A stretch of DNA of 18,424 nt, from NCBI GenBank assembly GCA_002315475.1, contig DCGI01000018.1, positions 201 through 18,624 on the forward strand, read 5' to 3'. This DNA is from Christensenella sp. UBA1782 (GTDB taxonomy: Bacteria; Bacillota; Clostridia; Christensenellales; DTU072). This document shows positions 6,670 to 14,313 of this stretch, piece by piece. The translations under genes were made by a program, and so were the position numbers. The notes below the pieces were generated by a model. That model worked only from the letters and a program-made list of their open reading frames with translations. It was not told the origin of the DNA and did not search any database. The first letter of the stretch is position 1. Each line of letters starts with the position of its first letter.

Positions 6670-8091
6670 ATGAAATATGAAATTGTGATTGGATTGGAAA
6701 CGCACGTTGAATTAAACACCAAGTCCAAGATATTCTGTTCTTGCGGAGGACATTCTTCGGCAAAAGAAGCCAACGATTGCGTATGCCCCGCCTGTTGCGG
6801 CATGCCGGGTATGTTGCCGGTCATGAATAAACGCGTCGTGGAGCTTGCGGCTACGGCAGGACTTATGTTAAACTGCAATATCAACAAGTACTCTACGTTC
6901 GACAAAAAGAACTATTACTATCCCGATCTACCCTGCGCTTATCAAATTACGCAGTTGAATCATCCTATCTGTACCAACGGGCATATTACGATAAAAACGA
7001 AGGATACCGAGCGTGAAATACGAATCAAACAAATCCACATGGAAGAAGATGCGGGAAAACTGGTACACGAAGGTAATTTTTCTTACGTCGACTTTAACCG
7101 TACCAGCGTCCCGTTGATCGAAATCGTAACGCAACCCGATTTCAGATCGGCGGACGAGGTTTTGACGTATTTGAGAAAACTAAAATCCATGTTTCAGTCG
7201 AGCGGTATTTCGGAATGTGAAACGGGTGCCATGCGGTGCGATATTAACATTTCCGTACGTCCCGAAGGTTCTTCGGAATACGGCGTCAGAACCGAAGTCA
7301 AGAACATGAGCTCTTTTGAATTGATTGAAAAAGCCATCAACTACGAAGCGCAACGTCATATCGACGCCATCGAGTACGAAACGGAAGAGCTGATTCAGGA
7401 AACAAGACGGTTCGATGAAGCAACCGGCAAGACGTTTGCGATGCGGAACAAAGAAACGGAAGCAGACTATCGGTATTTTCCCGATCCGAACCTGATGCCC
7501 ATCGTGATCGACGACGCATGGTTGGAAAAAATCAAGGCGAATAAGCCGATTATTTTGGATGAACGGGAAAACCTTTACCGTGAAGTCGGTATCGGCGAAA
7601 AAGAAATCGCCATGTTGCTGTCCAACCACGTCCTCATGAAGTTATTGGACGATACGGTGCAAGCGGGTGCCGATTTGAAGACGGCTTCCTCTTGGATTCT
7701 GACCGATTTGATCGGATTGTTAAAAAGAAAAAATATCGCGCTTACGGCAGATACGATTGCTCCCGCCAAATTGGCAAGAATCATCGAACTGGTTGCGAAG
7801 TCGGTTATTACGAGAGCGACCGGCAAAAAGCTGTTGGATGTCGTCGTCGAAAAAGACGTCGATCCCGATGAATACCGTATAGCCAACAAACTGGATATGC
7901 AACAGGATAGCGGTTTGCTTGAGAACGCCGTTCGGAAAGTTTTGCAGGAAAACGAAACGATGGTTGCGGAATACAAAGCCGGCAAAGAAAAGGTATTCCA
8001 AGCGTTGATCGGAGCGACCATGAAAGAATTAAAGGGGAAGGCAGAGCCTTCTGCGGTCGTGGAAGCCTTGCGTAAGGCGTTATTACGATAA
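6670..8091 (+). CDS. gatB: Asp-tRNA(Asn)/Glu-tRNA(Gln) amidotransferase subunit B (GatB)
   Basis: GatB activates the side-chain carboxyl of Asp-tRNA(Asn) or Glu-tRNA(Gln) with ATP and amidates it with ammonia. The 474-residue length is normal and the motifs are intact: GLETHVEL (8-15), a four-cysteine zinc site (C23-x-C25 and C39-x2-C42), HMEEDAGKL, DFNRTSVPLIEI, GAMRCDINISVR, TEVKNMSSF and QETRRFDEATGKT, then DYRYFPDPNL. The C-terminal helical and YqeY-like tail domains that contact tRNA are complete. No GAD insertion is present, so it is GatB rather than archaeal GatE. The ATG at 6670 is chosen because AGGAGGAT overlaps the end of gatA and the protein then begins exactly like GatB; an in-frame ATG at 6643 lies inside gatA. 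The 1-bp spacing implies translational coupling. Its full conservation beside a degenerate GatA suggests the amidotransfer reaction is still required. Confidence 0.96.
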   Translation: MKYEIVIGLETHVELNTKSKIFCSCGGHSSAKEANDCVCPACCGMPGMLPVMNKRVVELAATAGLMLNCNINKYSTFDKKNYYYPDLPCAYQITQLNHPICTNGHITIKTKDTEREIRIKQIHMEEDAGKLVHEGNFSYVDFNRTSVPLIEIVTQPDFRSADEVLTYLRKLKSMFQSSGISECETGAMRCDINISVRPEGSSEYGVRTEVKNMSSFELIEKAINYEAQRHIDAIEYETEELIQETRRFDEATGKTFAMRNKETEADYRYFPDPNLMPIVIDDAWLEKIKANKPIILDERENLYREVGIGEKEIAMLLSNHVLMKLLDDTVQAGADLKTASSWILTDLIGLLKRKNIALTADTIAPAKLARIIELVAKSVITRATGKKLLDVVVEKDVDPDEYRIANKLDMQQDSGLLENAVRKVLQENETMVAEYKAGKEKVFQALIGATMKELKGKAEPSAVVEALRKALLR

Positions 8092-8120
8092 AAACGATAC
8101 GAAAAGGAGAAGGTTGCTAT

Positions 8121-10562
8121 ATGTCGAACGTTGAGAATCAACAAAGAAAAAAGAGAATACTTGTTTTTTTGACGGGAGGAACCATTTGTTCGACGTATAA
8201 TACCCGAGAGGGTGAGGGGCGTATTAAATCATCGGATAGCGATATAGGCACCAAGTTGGAAGCATACTTCTCCTCTTCCGATTCCGAATACGCCGATAAG
8301 GTAGCGTTTGACAGAACCGAGAATTTGGGGTATTTCAGCGAAAACATGACGGTCGAGAATTGGAACGTGCTTTTGCGACGATTCCGTAGTGCGTGCTCCG
8401 AAACAAAGGACGGCACGCCGATTACGCTTTCGCAGTTGTCCGAGATATACGACGGTATCGTTATCGCACACGGAACCGATACGCTTGCCTACTCTTCCGC
8501 TGTTTTTTCCCTTCTTTTGAAATGGATTGGTATTCCGGTTTTTTTGGTTTCCAGTAACGAGGCGTTGGAAAGGGAAAGGGCGAACGGAAACGTCAATTTT
8601 CGAGCGGCGGTGGAATGTATTTGCAAAGGGATACCGCAGGGCGTATTCGTAACCTATCAAAATCCTTCCGACGGGCGTACCTATCTCCATTATGCTTCGC
8701 AAGTAACGCAATGCGCAAGCTATCGAGAGGATTTTTACAGTGCCGAAATGTTGGATATTACGGATAGGGATTTCGATAAAATCCTACGGTTTGCGTCCCG
8801 ATACGAAGTCGGCAGCAATAAAGCTTTGCCGAACGGTAAAATAATCAATCCGTTGGAACCGTTGACGTTGGTAAACGACGTTTTGAAAATCGAACCCTAT
8901 ATCGGCTTGAATTACGACTGCTTTGATTTTTCCAAGTGTAAATACGTTCTGCACGGAGCGTACCATTCGGGGACGGTTTGTTCCTGTTTTTACGAGGAAA
9001 AGACGGCTATGCCGCCTCATGACGCCGCCGATTCTTCTGCACAAGACAGTCGAATCCATACGGCAAATTCCGTACAACATTTAATCGACGGGTGTTCGGA
9101 TGCACCCTCCGTAAAAGGCATCGTGATTGCTCCCGCACAAGGCGTAGGCGATTTATACGATACCGTTCCGGTAATAACCGATTACGTGCACAGACGAAAA
9201 CCGCGTTGTTTCGTTCGGTTTGCTTACGGATGCACCTCGGAAATGTATTATGCAAAACTGGTCATAGCTTCGTCACTGGGCTTTACCGATGACGAAACGG
9301 ATGATTTTCTGACCGAGAAATACTGCTCCGAATTTGTCGCCGACGTTACCCGAGAATCGGCTTTGTTTTCGTGCGAAAAAACCGTCAAAATTTACGAAAA
9401 GGACGGGTACAGGAAAGAGTTTTCCGCCAAAGTGGTCGATTGTATTCCCGATAAAAAAGGGTACAAGGTCGTTTTGAATCAATCGGCGTTTTTTCCGGAA
9501 GGCGGGGGACAAAAATCCGACGTCGGTACGCTAACGTGTCTTTCGGGAGAAAACGAAGTGGGCGGCGACGTCGCCGAAATAACCGACGTTCAAATCGAAA
9601 ACGGCGTCATCTATCACCTTGCCGATAAAAAGTTTTCGGTCGGCAGTACCGTTTTGGGAAAAATAGACTGGGAAAAGAGATTCGACAGGATGCAAAATCA
9701 CTCGGGAGAGCATTTGCTTTCGGGGATTCTGTATTCCCGATTCGGCTATCACAACGTCGGTTTTCATTTGTCGGACGATATAGTTACGTTCGATATCGAC
9801 GGAAAAGTTACCGAGGAAGATGTTGCGGAAATCGAAAGGATCGCCAATGAGGCAATCTATTCCAACGTTCCGATAAAGGTCTATTCTTATAAATTCGGCG
9901 AGTTGTCGGAGGGGGATATTCGCTCCAAAATCGTCTTAAACAACCGAGTCCGACTGGTGGAAATCGAAGGATACGACCGTTGTGCCTGTTGTGCGCCGCA
10001 CGTATCGAGAACGGGAGAAATCGGCGTCGTCAAAATAACGTCGTTTTATGCCAATCGAGGCGGAACGCGGTTTGAAATACTCTGCGGCAAAAGAGCGTTT
10101 GCCGATTATAGCGTAAAAGATAAAAACAGCACCCGCATCATGCAGCTTTTTTCCACGAAATCCAAGGATGTTTTTGAGTTTGTCCATAACAGTTATAAAG
10201 AACTGCTTTCGCTCCAAACCGAAAAACTTCATTTGTGCGAGCAATTGGCGTTTTTGAATTTCGTTACCGAAACTCAAAACGGTATTCTGTTCGGGATAAA
10301 CGATACCTTTACTTGCGGTTATGAAGAATTACGATATTGCGGCACACGCTTTTTGTCGGAAAAGGACACCTGCGTTTTGTTTTCGAAGGTTGCGGACGGC
10401 TATATCTATTTCGTTATTGCCAAAGATTCCGACGCAAGGATTCTTACGAAACAAATCAATGAGCAATTATGCGGAAACGGTGGCGGAAATCGGCAGTATA
10501 CGCAGGGAAAAATCAAAGCCGACGCTACTGCTATTCGTGCTTTTTTTCGTTCTGTTTCTTAG
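8121..10562 (+). CDS. Asparaginase-domain / AlaX-type tRNA-editing domain fusion protein
   Basis: An 813-residue two-part protein, fourth gene of the operon, 29 bp after gatB with AAAAGGAGAAGG upstream. Residues 10-405 form an asparaginase/GatD-type fold: LTGGTIC with Thr21, SENMTVENW (73-81), HGTDT (117-121, Thr119-Asp120) and the C-terminal subdomain around 275-400. The catalytic Lys of this family appears to be Gln197, in QVTQC, by manual alignment with the VRKC region of GatD. Residues ~412-813 form a complete long AlaX: FFPEGGGQKSDVG (457-469), zinc ligands H527-x3-H531 and C623-x3-H627, and a DHHA1 end with GNGGG (785-789). AlaX proteins clear mischarged Ser- or Gly-tRNA(Ala). Both halves are full length, so this is a true fusion. 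The position suggests a role in transamidation (ammonia source, tRNA proofreading or docking), which is inference. Confidence 0.85.
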   Translation: MSNVENQQRKKRILVFLTGGTICSTYNTREGEGRIKSSDSDIGTKLEAYFSSSDSEYADKVAFDRTENLGYFSENMTVENWNVLLRRFRSACSETKDGTPITLSQLSEIYDGIVIAHGTDTLAYSSAVFSLLLKWIGIPVFLVSSNEALERERANGNVNFRAAVECICKGIPQGVFVTYQNPSDGRTYLHYASQVTQCASYREDFYSAEMLDITDRDFDKILRFASRYEVGSNKALPNGKIINPLEPLTLVNDVLKIEPYIGLNYDCFDFSKCKYVLHGAYHSGTVCSCFYEEKTAMPPHDAADSSAQDSRIHTANSVQHLIDGCSDAPSVKGIVIAPAQGVGDLYDTVPVITDYVHRRKPRCFVRFAYGCTSEMYYAKLVIASSLGFTDDETDDFLTEKYCSEFVADVTRESALFSCEKTVKIYEKDGYRKEFSAKVVDCIPDKKGYKVVLNQSAFFPEGGGQKSDVGTLTCLSGENEVGGDVAEITDVQIENGVIYHLADKKFSVGSTVLGKIDWEKRFDRMQNHSGEHLLSGILYSRFGYHNVGFHLSDDIVTFDIDGKVTEEDVAEIERIANEAIYSNVPIKVYSYKFGELSEGDIRSKIVLNNRVRLVEIEGYDRCACCAPHVSRTGEIGVVKITSFYANRGGTRFEILCGKRAFADYSVKDKNSTRIMQLFSTKSKDVFEFVHNSYKELLSLQTEKLHLCEQLAFLNFVTETQNGILFGINDTFTCGYEELRYCGTRFLSEKDTCVLFSKVADGYIYFVIAKDSDARILTKQINEQLCGNGGGNRQYTQGKIKADATAIRAFFRSVS

Positions 10563-10665
10563 AAAATCGCCTTAAAAAATAAAAACGGTTCGGGCGGTTC
10601 GGATTGCCGTCAATGTTTTCCGAAGAATTATTCGGAAGAAGGTGCTTTACGCCAAAAACTATATC

Positions 10666-10694
10666 TTGAATAAACGGGCAAGATATGGTAAAAT
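10666..10694 (+). promoter_or_regulatory. Promoter of the metallophosphoesterase lipoprotein gene
   Basis: TTGAAT (10666-10671), a 17-bp spacer and TAAAAT (10689-10694), with TGG before the -10 box. The start would fall near 10701, about 24 bases before the ATG, and AGGGAGAG (10711-10718) is the ribosome binding site. It shows that this gene is transcribed apart from the gat operon. Confidence 0.75.
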
Positions 10695-10724
10695 AATGAC
10701 AGTAACACACAGGGAGAGAGTATT

Positions 10725-12086
10725 ATGAAGAAAATAGCCATGGTTTTGACGCTTGTATTCGGTTGTTCGGTGTTTTTGTGTTCTTGTACGACGAAAGTGC
10801 AAGAAAATCACGTGCCGAAGACGGACGTTCCCGACGAAGAATACTTTGCCGAAGGGAATTTTAAGCCGGTATTACGCTTTGCGGTAGCCAGCGACGTCCA
10901 TATCAACGATACCGAGGGGCAAGCCGAAAAAGAAAGACTTGCCAAGCTTTTTGACGTTTCGTATGCCTATGCGCGACAGGATACTTCGCACAGCACTTTG
11001 GATTCGGTCGTTTTCGTGGGCGATATATTGACGAGCGGAACCGAAAAGCAAATGCACTATTTTAACAACATCGTCAACGAGAAAATCAAAACGGAAACGC
11101 AAATGATTTATCTGTACGGCTCGCACGAATATCAAAACGGCGGTCAAGACTTTATCAAAAAGTATAACGCTCTGTACGAAAATAAGGAAACGGGACACGT
11201 CGTCATAAACGGTTTTCATTTTATCTATCTTTCTCCCGATCAAGGCAATACGAATAATTTTTCGAAGTCCATGCAAAAGTGGTTGGATGCCGAACTGGAA
11301 AAAGCCGTTGCCGAAGATCCCGCCAAGCCGGTGTTCGTATTCCAACATCCGCATTTGGAAGACACCGTCTACGGTTCGGAAAGTTGGTCGGTTCCCATGC
11401 TGAACAAAATTCTCAATAAGTATCCGCAAGTGGTGGATTTTTCGGGACACTCCCATTATCCGATGGAGGATCCCCGTTCCATTCATCAAGAATACTTTAC
11501 TTCCTTGAATACCGGGGGGCTTTCGTATTACGAAATGGCTCTCGTAGGCTACAAGGAGGATCATATTTTTGCCACCGATAAAGAAGGTCATTACGCAAGA
11601 AAATCCTCTCAAAAGGATCAAGGAGAATTCTACATCGTGGAAGTCGATGCCGTCGGAGCCACGAGGATCGTCGGATACGACCTTTTGAACGACAGAGAAA
11701 TCGTTCGGTACGATTTGAGGACGCCCGCCGATCCCTCTTCTTTCGTCTATACCGATGATAGATACGAGACTTCGGAAAAGCCGTATTTCGATACCGATGC
11801 CAAGATTACCATAACCGAACAGACGAGCGATTCCGTTACCTTTACCTTCCCCGTCGCCCATTGCAAAGATAACGTGCAGAACTACAAAGTCCTCATCAAA
11901 AAATGGGGGATTACCGTTCATAAAGAATACGTCCTTTCCGATACGTTTTATGCCGATGCGCCTACTTCGTTTACCCGAACGTATTCGAGTACGTTTTTCC
12001 GTCAGCCCTATAGCGTGGAAGTTATTGCCGTCAGCTCTTTCGAAAAGGAATCCGAACCGCTCTCGGTGACCGTCAATAAACAGTAG
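10725..12086 (+). CDS. Calcineurin-like metallophosphoesterase lipoprotein
   Basis: A 453-residue secreted lipoprotein. The signal peptide has MKK, a hydrophobic core and a lipobox ending at Cys21 (LCSC), so the mature protein should be anchored to the outer face of the membrane. Residues 50-310 form a metallophosphoesterase domain with the metal-binding motif series DVH (57-59), GD (99-100), GSHE (132-135), QHPH (207-210) and GHSH (241-244). The usual third motif is GNHD/E; here Asn, normally a metal ligand, is Ser133. Residues ~350-453 form a beta-rich, Ig- or fibronectin-like domain. The substrate could be a phosphoester, nucleotide or phosphorylated glycan outside the cell; it cannot be decided. 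The gene is single, with its own promoter and a strong terminator at 12115. Confidence 0.85.
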   Translation: MKKIAMVLTLVFGCSVFLCSCTTKVQENHVPKTDVPDEEYFAEGNFKPVLRFAVASDVHINDTEGQAEKERLAKLFDVSYAYARQDTSHSTLDSVVFVGDILTSGTEKQMHYFNNIVNEKIKTETQMIYLYGSHEYQNGGQDFIKKYNALYENKETGHVVINGFHFIYLSPDQGNTNNFSKSMQKWLDAELEKAVAEDPAKPVFVFQHPHLEDTVYGSESWSVPMLNKILNKYPQVVDFSGHSHYPMEDPRSIHQEYFTSLNTGGLSYYEMALVGYKEDHIFATDKEGHYARKSSQKDQGEFYIVEVDAVGATRIVGYDLLNDREIVRYDLRTPADPSSFVYTDDRYETSEKPYFDTDAKITITEQTSDSVTFTFPVAHCKDNVQNYKVLIKKWGITVHKEYVLSDTFYADAPTSFTRTYSSTFFRQPYSVEVIAVSSFEKESEPLSVTVNKQ

Positions 12087-12114
12087 AAAGGTATTTCTAT
12101 CAAACTTCTGCAAG

Positions 12115-12142
12115 AAATAGCACGTTTTCGTGCTATTTTTTG
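12115..12142 (+). terminator. Intrinsic terminator after the lipoprotein gene
   Basis: AAATAGCACG (12115-12124) and CGTGCTATTT (12129-12138) form a perfect 10-bp stem around a TTTT loop, followed by more T. It lies 29 bp after the lipoprotein stop codon. Confidence 0.88.
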
Positions 12143-12225
12143 TTATAACGAAAAAACTTCGACGATTTTTCAATATAAAAATGATTTCGAAAACACGATA
12201 AATTCTCAAAAAGAAGATTTTTCCT

Positions 12226-12254
12226 ATTCACTATTCTTTCAAATATGGTATAAT
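12226..12254 (+). promoter_or_regulatory. Extended -10 promoter of the macro-domain gene
   Basis: A consensus TATAAT (12249-12254) preceded by TGG (12246-12248) makes a strong extended -10 element. The -35 position 17 bp upstream (ATTCAC, 12226-12231) is weak, as is common for this class. GGAGGG lies just before the ATG at 12285. Confidence 0.65.
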
Positions 12255-12284
12255 AACGATAAATCAAACGATTTCGGAGGGAAA

Positions 12285-12821
12285 ATGCAAAAAATACTTT
12301 TGTTGAACGCTTCTTGTGCAGACCAAGAGGTTGATGCCGTTGTCAATGCGGCGAACAGACACTTGCGGGCAGGGGGAGGCATTTGCGGTGTGATTTTTCG
12401 AAAAGCCGGAAGCGAGGCTTTGGCGCAGGCTTGCGCAAAATATCGTACCCCTTTGACGGACGGCAGTGCGGTGATTACGCCGGCGTTCGGTATGCGAAAC
12501 GCAAAGTACGTTATTCATGCGGTCGGCCCCGATTTCGGGTGCACGCCGAACGCTTTTCAGGCGTTGTTCGACGCCTATTATAACGCTTTACTCGTGTTGA
12601 AAGAGAAGGATTTGCACAGTATTTCGTTTCCGTTGATTAGTTCGGGAATCTTCGGCGGAAACTTAGCCCATCCCGTTGCGGAGTCCGCCAAGCAGGCTTG
12701 CCTTGCGTATAAAAAGTTTGTTGCGGATTATCCCGATTATGACGTGCAGGTTCTTCTGTGTGCCTTTTTGCGAGCAGAAATGCAAGAAGCACAACCCGTT
12801 TTTGCGTCACAGCTTTCGTAA
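12285..12821 (+). CDS. Macro-domain protein (ADP-ribose-binding, probable hydrolase)
   Basis: A 178-residue single-domain protein of the macro family (YmdB/MacroD/TARG-like), which binds ADP-ribose and often removes it from proteins, nucleic acids or O-acetyl-ADP-ribose. Seen are VVNAANRHL (19-27), the glycine loop GGGICGVIFRKAG (30-42), VIHAVGP (76-82) and the second phosphate loop ISSGIFGGN (118-126). In MacroD-like enzymes the glycine loop is usually GGGGVDxAIHxAAG; here a Cys replaces the usual Asp in GICG, so hydrolase activity is not assured although binding is likely. The cytoplasmic protein ends with a short Gln/Ala-rich tail. It has its own promoter and no partner ADP-ribosyltransferase nearby. 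GGAGGG sits only about 3 bases before the start codon. Confidence 0.88.
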   Translation: MQKILLLNASCADQEVDAVVNAANRHLRAGGGICGVIFRKAGSEALAQACAKYRTPLTDGSAVITPAFGMRNAKYVIHAVGPDFGCTPNAFQALFDAYYNALLVLKEKDLHSISFPLISSGIFGGNLAHPVAESAKQACLAYKKFVADYPDYDVQVLLCAFLRAEMQEAQPVFASQLS

Positions 12822-12832
12822 CGAACAAGAAG

Positions 12833-12899
12833 AAAAACGGGTGCAACGAAAAAACAGAAACAGACAAAGGTCGCCGACGTCGTCCGAAACCCGTTTTTT
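12833..12899 (+). terminator. Long-loop terminator, with a competing upstream arm, after the macro-domain gene
   Basis: AAAAACGGGT (12833-12842) is a perfect 10-base complement of ACCCGTTTTT (12889-12898), giving a stem that ends in T6, but with a 46-base loop. The same arm also pairs with AACCCGTTTTT at 12793-12803, inside the 3' end of the macro-domain gene. One of the two must act as the terminator; a long loop weakens the call. Confidence 0.45.
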
Positions 12900-12939
12900 A
12901 CAAAGCGTATTTTCTTCAAGATTTCTTTTATCCGTATTC

Positions 12940-12968
12940 TTGTCAAAACGGCAAGAATATGGTATTCT
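12940..12968 (+). promoter_or_regulatory. Promoter placed directly at the start codon of the glycosidase gene (leaderless mRNA)
   Basis: TTGTCA (12940-12945), a 17-bp spacer and TATTCT (12963-12968) with TGG before it. The ATG at 12975 begins 7 bases after the -10 box, exactly where transcription is expected to start. No Shine-Dalgarno sequence is present upstream of the ATG. Confidence 0.6.
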
Positions 12969-12974
12969 TTTCGT

Positions 12975-14204
12975 ATGGAAAATCAAGAAAAGATACGAAG
13001 AATTTGTCGAGAAACGGCAGAACATATGGAAAAGTATAACATCCACGTGTTTCAAGGTCGAAAAAGTCCGTTTATCTGCGTTTCCGACGTCTATTGCGGC
13101 GTTTGGCTTGAACACGTCGGGGATGCGGTGACGTATGCCGAACTCTACCCCGAAAAAGGTTTGTCGATTGCCGTCGATACCGTTGATGCGTTTATTTCCT
13201 ATCAAAAGGACGGACAGTTTCCCTGCTATATTTGGGACGAAGCCATCAGCAAGCGCAAGGGCAATAAGAATATCGGCTATGCACAAGTGCAGGAGTGCCT
13301 TTCTTTCGGGAGTTTATGCCGGCGTGTGTATGCTTTGCGAGCGGATAAAGCGTTTGCCGAAAGGTGCTACGCTTCCTTATCGGCGTGGGTGGGATGGACG
13401 GAAAAATACCGTATGACGACGGGCAAAGGGCTTGTCGAAATGTTCGTCGGCTTCGACACCGGACACGATAACAGCAGTCGCCTTGACGGTCTGCGTTTTC
13501 CCGAAAACAGACGAACTTTGTTTCGAGAACTTTCGGCGGCGCAAAAGCCGTCTCCGTTCGATAAAGTCGCCCCCGTTCTCGCGGTGGACATGAGCGCCAA
13601 TCTTTTCGGAAACTACAAGGCTTTGGCGTTTTTCGCGCAAGAACTCGGACGAGAAAACGAGGCGGAAACGTGGCAAAATAAAGCGAACGACGTCAAGAAG
13701 AATCTTTATCGATACTGTTACGACGAAGACGGCTTCTTTTACGACGTGGATAAAACGGGGAGAAAGCGGAAATACCGTACCTGCGCCGTTTTTGCTCTTT
13801 TACAGGAAAAAGTGTTGACGTACGAGGAAGATAAAGAAGTCTTGGATCGGCTTTTTACACAATACGTTTTTAACGAAAAAGAATTTTGGTCGAAGTATCC
13901 TTTCCCCGCCGTCGCTTTGTCGCAATCGTTACTCCGAAAGCACAAAAAGTACAACGATTGGGGGTATTTTACACAGGGAAATACCGTCCTTCGGACAAGA
14001 TTCTGGATGGATGACTACGGCTTTACGAAAGAGCAGGATACCGTATCTCGCAAATGGGTGGAAGCATGGACGAAATGTTTCGATACCATGCCCGTCGGGC
14101 AGGAACTCGATCCCGTAACGGGCGTTCCTTCCTCCTCGTCCCCATGGTATTCTACGGGAATGTTGTTCTATCTTTGGTCGGCAAAACGACTCCGCATCGA
14201 ATGA
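12975..14204 (+). CDS. GH37/GH63-like (alpha/alpha)6-barrel glycoside hydrolase
   Basis: A 409-residue cytoplasmic protein without signal peptide, resembling the catalytic barrel of trehalases (GH37), GH63 alpha-glucosidases and MGH1-like mannosylglycerate hydrolases. Support comes from FVGFDTGHDNSSRLDG (157-172), which matches the xGxDxSPR catalytic-acid region, then VDMSANLFGNYKAL (204-217), the helical WQNKANDVKKNLYRYCYDEDGFFYD segment, and a late GYFTQGNTVLRTRFWMDDYGF and WYSTGMLFYLW. These are the usual successive barrel helices. At 409 residues it holds only the barrel. The substrate may be a small alpha-glycoside such as trehalose or glucosyl/mannosylglycerate; the sequence does not decide. 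The start is set by the promoter just upstream; an alternative internal Met at residue 18 has no better ribosome binding site. It converges on the redox operon. Confidence 0.75.
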   Translation: MENQEKIRRICRETAEHMEKYNIHVFQGRKSPFICVSDVYCGVWLEHVGDAVTYAELYPEKGLSIAVDTVDAFISYQKDGQFPCYIWDEAISKRKGNKNIGYAQVQECLSFGSLCRRVYALRADKAFAERCYASLSAWVGWTEKYRMTTGKGLVEMFVGFDTGHDNSSRLDGLRFPENRRTLFRELSAAQKPSPFDKVAPVLAVDMSANLFGNYKALAFFAQELGRENEAETWQNKANDVKKNLYRYCYDEDGFFYDVDKTGRKRKYRTCAVFALLQEKVLTYEEDKEVLDRLFTQYVFNEKEFWSKYPFPAVALSQSLLRKHKKYNDWGYFTQGNTVLRTRFWMDDYGFTKEQDTVSRKWVEAWTKCFDTMPVGQELDPVTGVPSSSSPWYSTGMLFYLWSAKRLRIE

Positions 14205-14248
14205 TTCCGTTATATCGAAAGGGATAACGGTTCGTTTTTCGACAGAAA

Positions 14249-14296
14249 AATAGGGAGCTAAAAAACTTTATTTGAAAAGTTTTTTAGCTCCCTATT
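14249..14296 (-). terminator. 21-bp perfect stem-loop between convergent genes, terminator for the redox operon
   Basis: Two 21-base arms (14249-14269 and 14276-14296), exact complements, surround a 6-base loop. The core is TAGGGAGCTAAAAAAC. Read on the - strand the stem is followed by TTTCTG after CCCTATT, giving a T5 run, and it starts 18 bp after the reductase stop codon. On the + strand no T run follows, although a long stem may still slow polymerase arriving from the glycosidase gene. Confidence 0.75.
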
Positions 14297-14313
14297 ACAG
14301 TATGTGCCTTTCT

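Noticed and set aside
6670..10562. The operon as a horizontally acquired archaeal GatDE
   Set aside because: GatB has no GAD insertion and is of bacterial type, and the asparaginase protein lacks the N-terminal beta-barrel of GatD and carries AlaX instead.
10618..10637. Hairpin TTCCGAA-GAATTA-TTCGGAA after the gat operon, as a terminator
   Set aside because: No T run follows on either strand, so it is not a convincing intrinsic terminator; the end of the operon transcript remains unknown.
10872..12209. A 445-codon open frame on the - strand opposite the lipoprotein gene
   Set aside because: It is the mirror of a gene with signal peptide, catalytic motifs, promoter, ribosome binding site and terminator; its own protein shows no domain and low complexity.
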